Shown here piece after piece: positions 4,780-6,578 of a stretch of 6,578 nucleotides of DNA (within the stretch, counting starts at the first letter, position 1; the number at the start of each line of letters is the position of its first letter). A program made the position numbers and the translations under genes. Source of the DNA: Bacteroidales bacterium. GTDB taxonomy: Bacteria; Bacteroidota; Bacteroidia; Bacteroidales; UBA7960. The stretch lies in contig SLOR01000140.1 of NCBI GenBank assembly GCA_007132395.1, forward strand, positions 1 to 6,578, in the 5' to 3' direction. Below the pieces are notes generated by a model. The model was not told the origin of the DNA. It did not search any database and was given only the letters and a program-made list of their open reading frames with translations.

Positions 4780-6510
4780 ATGCCATCTTTCTTTTCCTGT
4801 TTGCATAAAAGCATTTGCCTGTTACCCTTTTTGTTACTGTTCTATTGCCCGGTAAAGGCTGCAGATATCCCACAAAAAGAAAGGCAGATTCTGCAGGAAA
4901 GGAAAGAAATTTACTTCCGTTTTATTCCCCCCAAAGAAGTTTCTGCTGATACATTTGTACGTCTGTTTTCTGTGGATTACTTCGATGAAGCCTCCGGTTA
5001 CGTGTATGCCTATGCCGGGGAGCGAACCTTCCGGGAGTTTTACGCCATGGAGGTAGATTATGAGCTGCTGACTCCTCCGGGCTTGCTCACCCAAAAAAGC
5101 AACCTGAATATGCTTAGCGAAGTAGATGTTGCACAGCTGGAGGCCTGGGATTTTTACCCCACTTACGAGGCTTACGAAAGTATGATGGCCCAGTTTCAGG
5201 AAAATTTTCCTGAACTTTTTGAAAAAGTGGAAATCGTTACCCTTGCCAGCGGGCGAAGAATTTTGTTCGGGCGTATTACTGCCAACGTGGAGGAACCTCA
5301 CAGTCGCCCCCGCTTTATGTACACCTCCACCATGCATGGCGATGAAACCGCGGGCTTTAACCTTTCCCTCCGCCTGATTCACTTTCTGCTCAATAATTAC
5401 GATACCGACCCAAGGATTACCCACCTGCTCGACAACCTGGAAATTTGGATTTGCCCCAATGAAAACCCCGATGGCAGCTACCGGCACGACAACAGCACCC
5501 TTTCCGGAGCCACCCGGTCCAACCTTTCAGGGGTAGATTTGAACCGTAACTACCCCAATCCCATACATGTGCCTGTGCCCGACCATCAACAGGAAACACA
5601 AGCTATGATGGAACTGGTGGAAACTAAGGATTTTGTAATGTCAGCCAATATGCACGGGGGAATAGAATGTGTAAACTACCCATGGGACAGCTGGCGATCC
5701 AACGAGCGCACCCATGCCGATCATGACTGGTGGCAGCTGGTTATGCATGAGTATGCCGATACGGCACGCTATTACAGCCCGTTTTCCTACATGAATCCTT
5801 CCGGGCCATCTTTCAACAATGGCGTTACCCATGGTGGCGACTGGTATGTGGTATATGGCAGCCGGCAGGATTATATGAACTGGTATGCCCACCAAAGAGA
5901 ATTTACACTGGAACTTTCCAATACCAAGCTTTTACCGGCGAGTATGCTTCCCGATCACTGGGAATACAATTACCGATCATTATTGAATTACATGGAGCAA
6001 AGTCTTTACGGAATTCATGGACAGGTAACAGATATGGCCACCGGTGAGCCCTTGCGTGCAAAAATTGAGCTTTCCAATCACGATAAAGACCAGTCGTGGG
6101 TGTATTCATCGGCCGATCATGGGGGCTTCAGCAGGCCGGTGCTGGCAGGCAATTATACCCTGGTGGCAAAAGCTGAGGGCTATCCCTCCCTTACCTTTGA
6201 AAATGTTCTGGTAGAAAATTATGCTACCACCTGGCTGGATATTGAATTAGGGGCTTATACCGCCACTGAATTTCTGGACGCTGAAGTGGGAATTCAATTG
6301 TATCCCAACCCTGTGAAGCAAACCCTCACCATCACCGGGCTATCCGGCACAACCCAAATCCGCATTTGGGATATGCAGGGGCGCCTGCTCATGGAGCATC
6401 TCACGGAGGCTTCTGAAGAAATTGATGTAAGTGATTTACCTGCAGGGATGTATCTTGTTCGATTTACCCATGATGCAGCAGTTGTGAATAAGAAGTTTCT
6501 GAAAAAGTAA
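4780..6510 (+). CDS. Secreted M14 zinc carboxypeptidase with transthyretin-like and T9SS sorting domains
   Basis: This 576-residue exoenzyme should remove C-terminal residues from peptides outside the cell. Domains in order: signal peptide (1-27, cut after VKA); a prodomain-like segment (about 30-105); an M14 catalytic domain (about 127-400); a transthyretin-like/carboxypeptidase-regulatory domain (about 410-490); and a type A T9SS sorting domain (about 504-576) with YPNP (508-511), WDMQGRLL (530-537), LPAGMYLVRF (553-562) and a terminal KKFLKK. Zinc ligands are His186, Glu189 (MHGDE) and His292 (NMHGG); Arg246 and Asn255-Arg256 (VDLNRNYP) bind the substrate carboxylate; Glu378 (FTLELS) is the general base. 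GSRQDYMNW and the following transthyretin-like domain mark the M14B (CPD/CPE/CPN) branch, and the architecture recalls Porphyromonas CPG70. Asp303 suggests Lys/Arg preference. It starts 25 bases after dapA, so may share its transcript, although the roles look unrelated. Confidence 0.93.
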   Translation: MPSFFSCLHKSICLLPFLLLFYCPVKAADIPQKERQILQERKEIYFRFIPPKEVSADTFVRLFSVDYFDEASGYVYAYAGERTFREFYAMEVDYELLTPPGLLTQKSNLNMLSEVDVAQLEAWDFYPTYEAYESMMAQFQENFPELFEKVEIVTLASGRRILFGRITANVEEPHSRPRFMYTSTMHGDETAGFNLSLRLIHFLLNNYDTDPRITHLLDNLEIWICPNENPDGSYRHDNSTLSGATRSNLSGVDLNRNYPNPIHVPVPDHQQETQAMMELVETKDFVMSANMHGGIECVNYPWDSWRSNERTHADHDWWQLVMHEYADTARYYSPFSYMNPSGPSFNNGVTHGGDWYVVYGSRQDYMNWYAHQREFTLELSNTKLLPASMLPDHWEYNYRSLLNYMEQSLYGIHGQVTDMATGEPLRAKIELSNHDKDQSWVYSSADHGGFSRPVLAGNYTLVAKAEGYPSLTFENVLVENYATTWLDIELGAYTATEFLDAEVGIQLYPNPVKQTLTITGLSGTTQIRIWDMQGRLLMEHLTEASEEIDVSDLPAGMYLVRFTHDAAVVNKKFLKK

Positions 6511-6578
6511 AACTTTAATAATTATCCGTTTTCTTGCCAGTAATGAACTTAAAAATAGTTTAATGATAAATATGACCG
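6511..6578. other. AT-rich non-coding tail, no feature recognised
   Basis: These 68 bases follow the carboxypeptidase stop. I see no stem-loop plus T-run terminator and no exact TAnnTTTG box. ATG triplets at 6563 and 6572 could begin a gene beyond the window, but too little is present to call one. Confidence 0.5.

Noticed and set aside
4834..5487. Open minus-strand frame of 217 codons inside the carboxypeptidase gene
   Set aside because: It is antisense to the signal peptide, prodomain and zinc-site coding region. The protein is unrecognisable.

Overview
The window looks like chromosomal DNA of a member of the Bacteroidota. Four signs point this way: a secreted metallopeptidase ends in a type IX secretion (T9SS) sorting domain, a DUF6913-type gene overlaps dapA, start codons lack Shine-Dalgarno sequences, and several gene starts carry matches to the Bacteroidota -7 element TAnnTTTG. 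Nothing suggests a phage, plasmid, insertion sequence, CRISPR array or RNA gene. The genus cannot be named from the sequence.

Layout, left to right. At the left edge is the start of a minus-strand DUF1801-type gene, cut by the window. Diverging from it is a plus-strand lipoprotein, an oligopeptide-type (family 5) ABC substrate-binding protein with no permease or ATPase gene beside it. It converges, with only 6 bases between stop codons, on a minus-strand PhnP-like metallo-beta-lactamase-fold hydrolase. A 127-base divergent promoter region with a 14-base palindrome separates that gene from a plus-strand flavin reductase-family protein. Three more plus-strand genes follow: a DUF6913-type protein of unknown function, dapA (overlapping it by 20 bases), and a large secreted M14 zinc carboxypeptidase with a transthyretin-like domain and a C-terminal T9SS sorting signal. 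The last 68 bases hold no recognisable gene.

The genes do not form one obvious pathway. DapA makes the lysine/diaminopimelate precursor. The peptide-binding lipoprotein and the secreted carboxypeptidase could both serve peptide use, but they sit in separate transcription units and the link is speculative. The tightest functional hint is the overlap of the DUF6913-type gene with dapA.

I did not find a clear new multi-gene system. The best leads are the DUF6913-dapA coupling, the altered lysine-feedback pocket of DapA, the predicted Lys/Arg preference of the secreted carboxypeptidase, and the palindrome over the hydrolase promoter. Protein families and residue equivalences were recognised by eye, without database searches.
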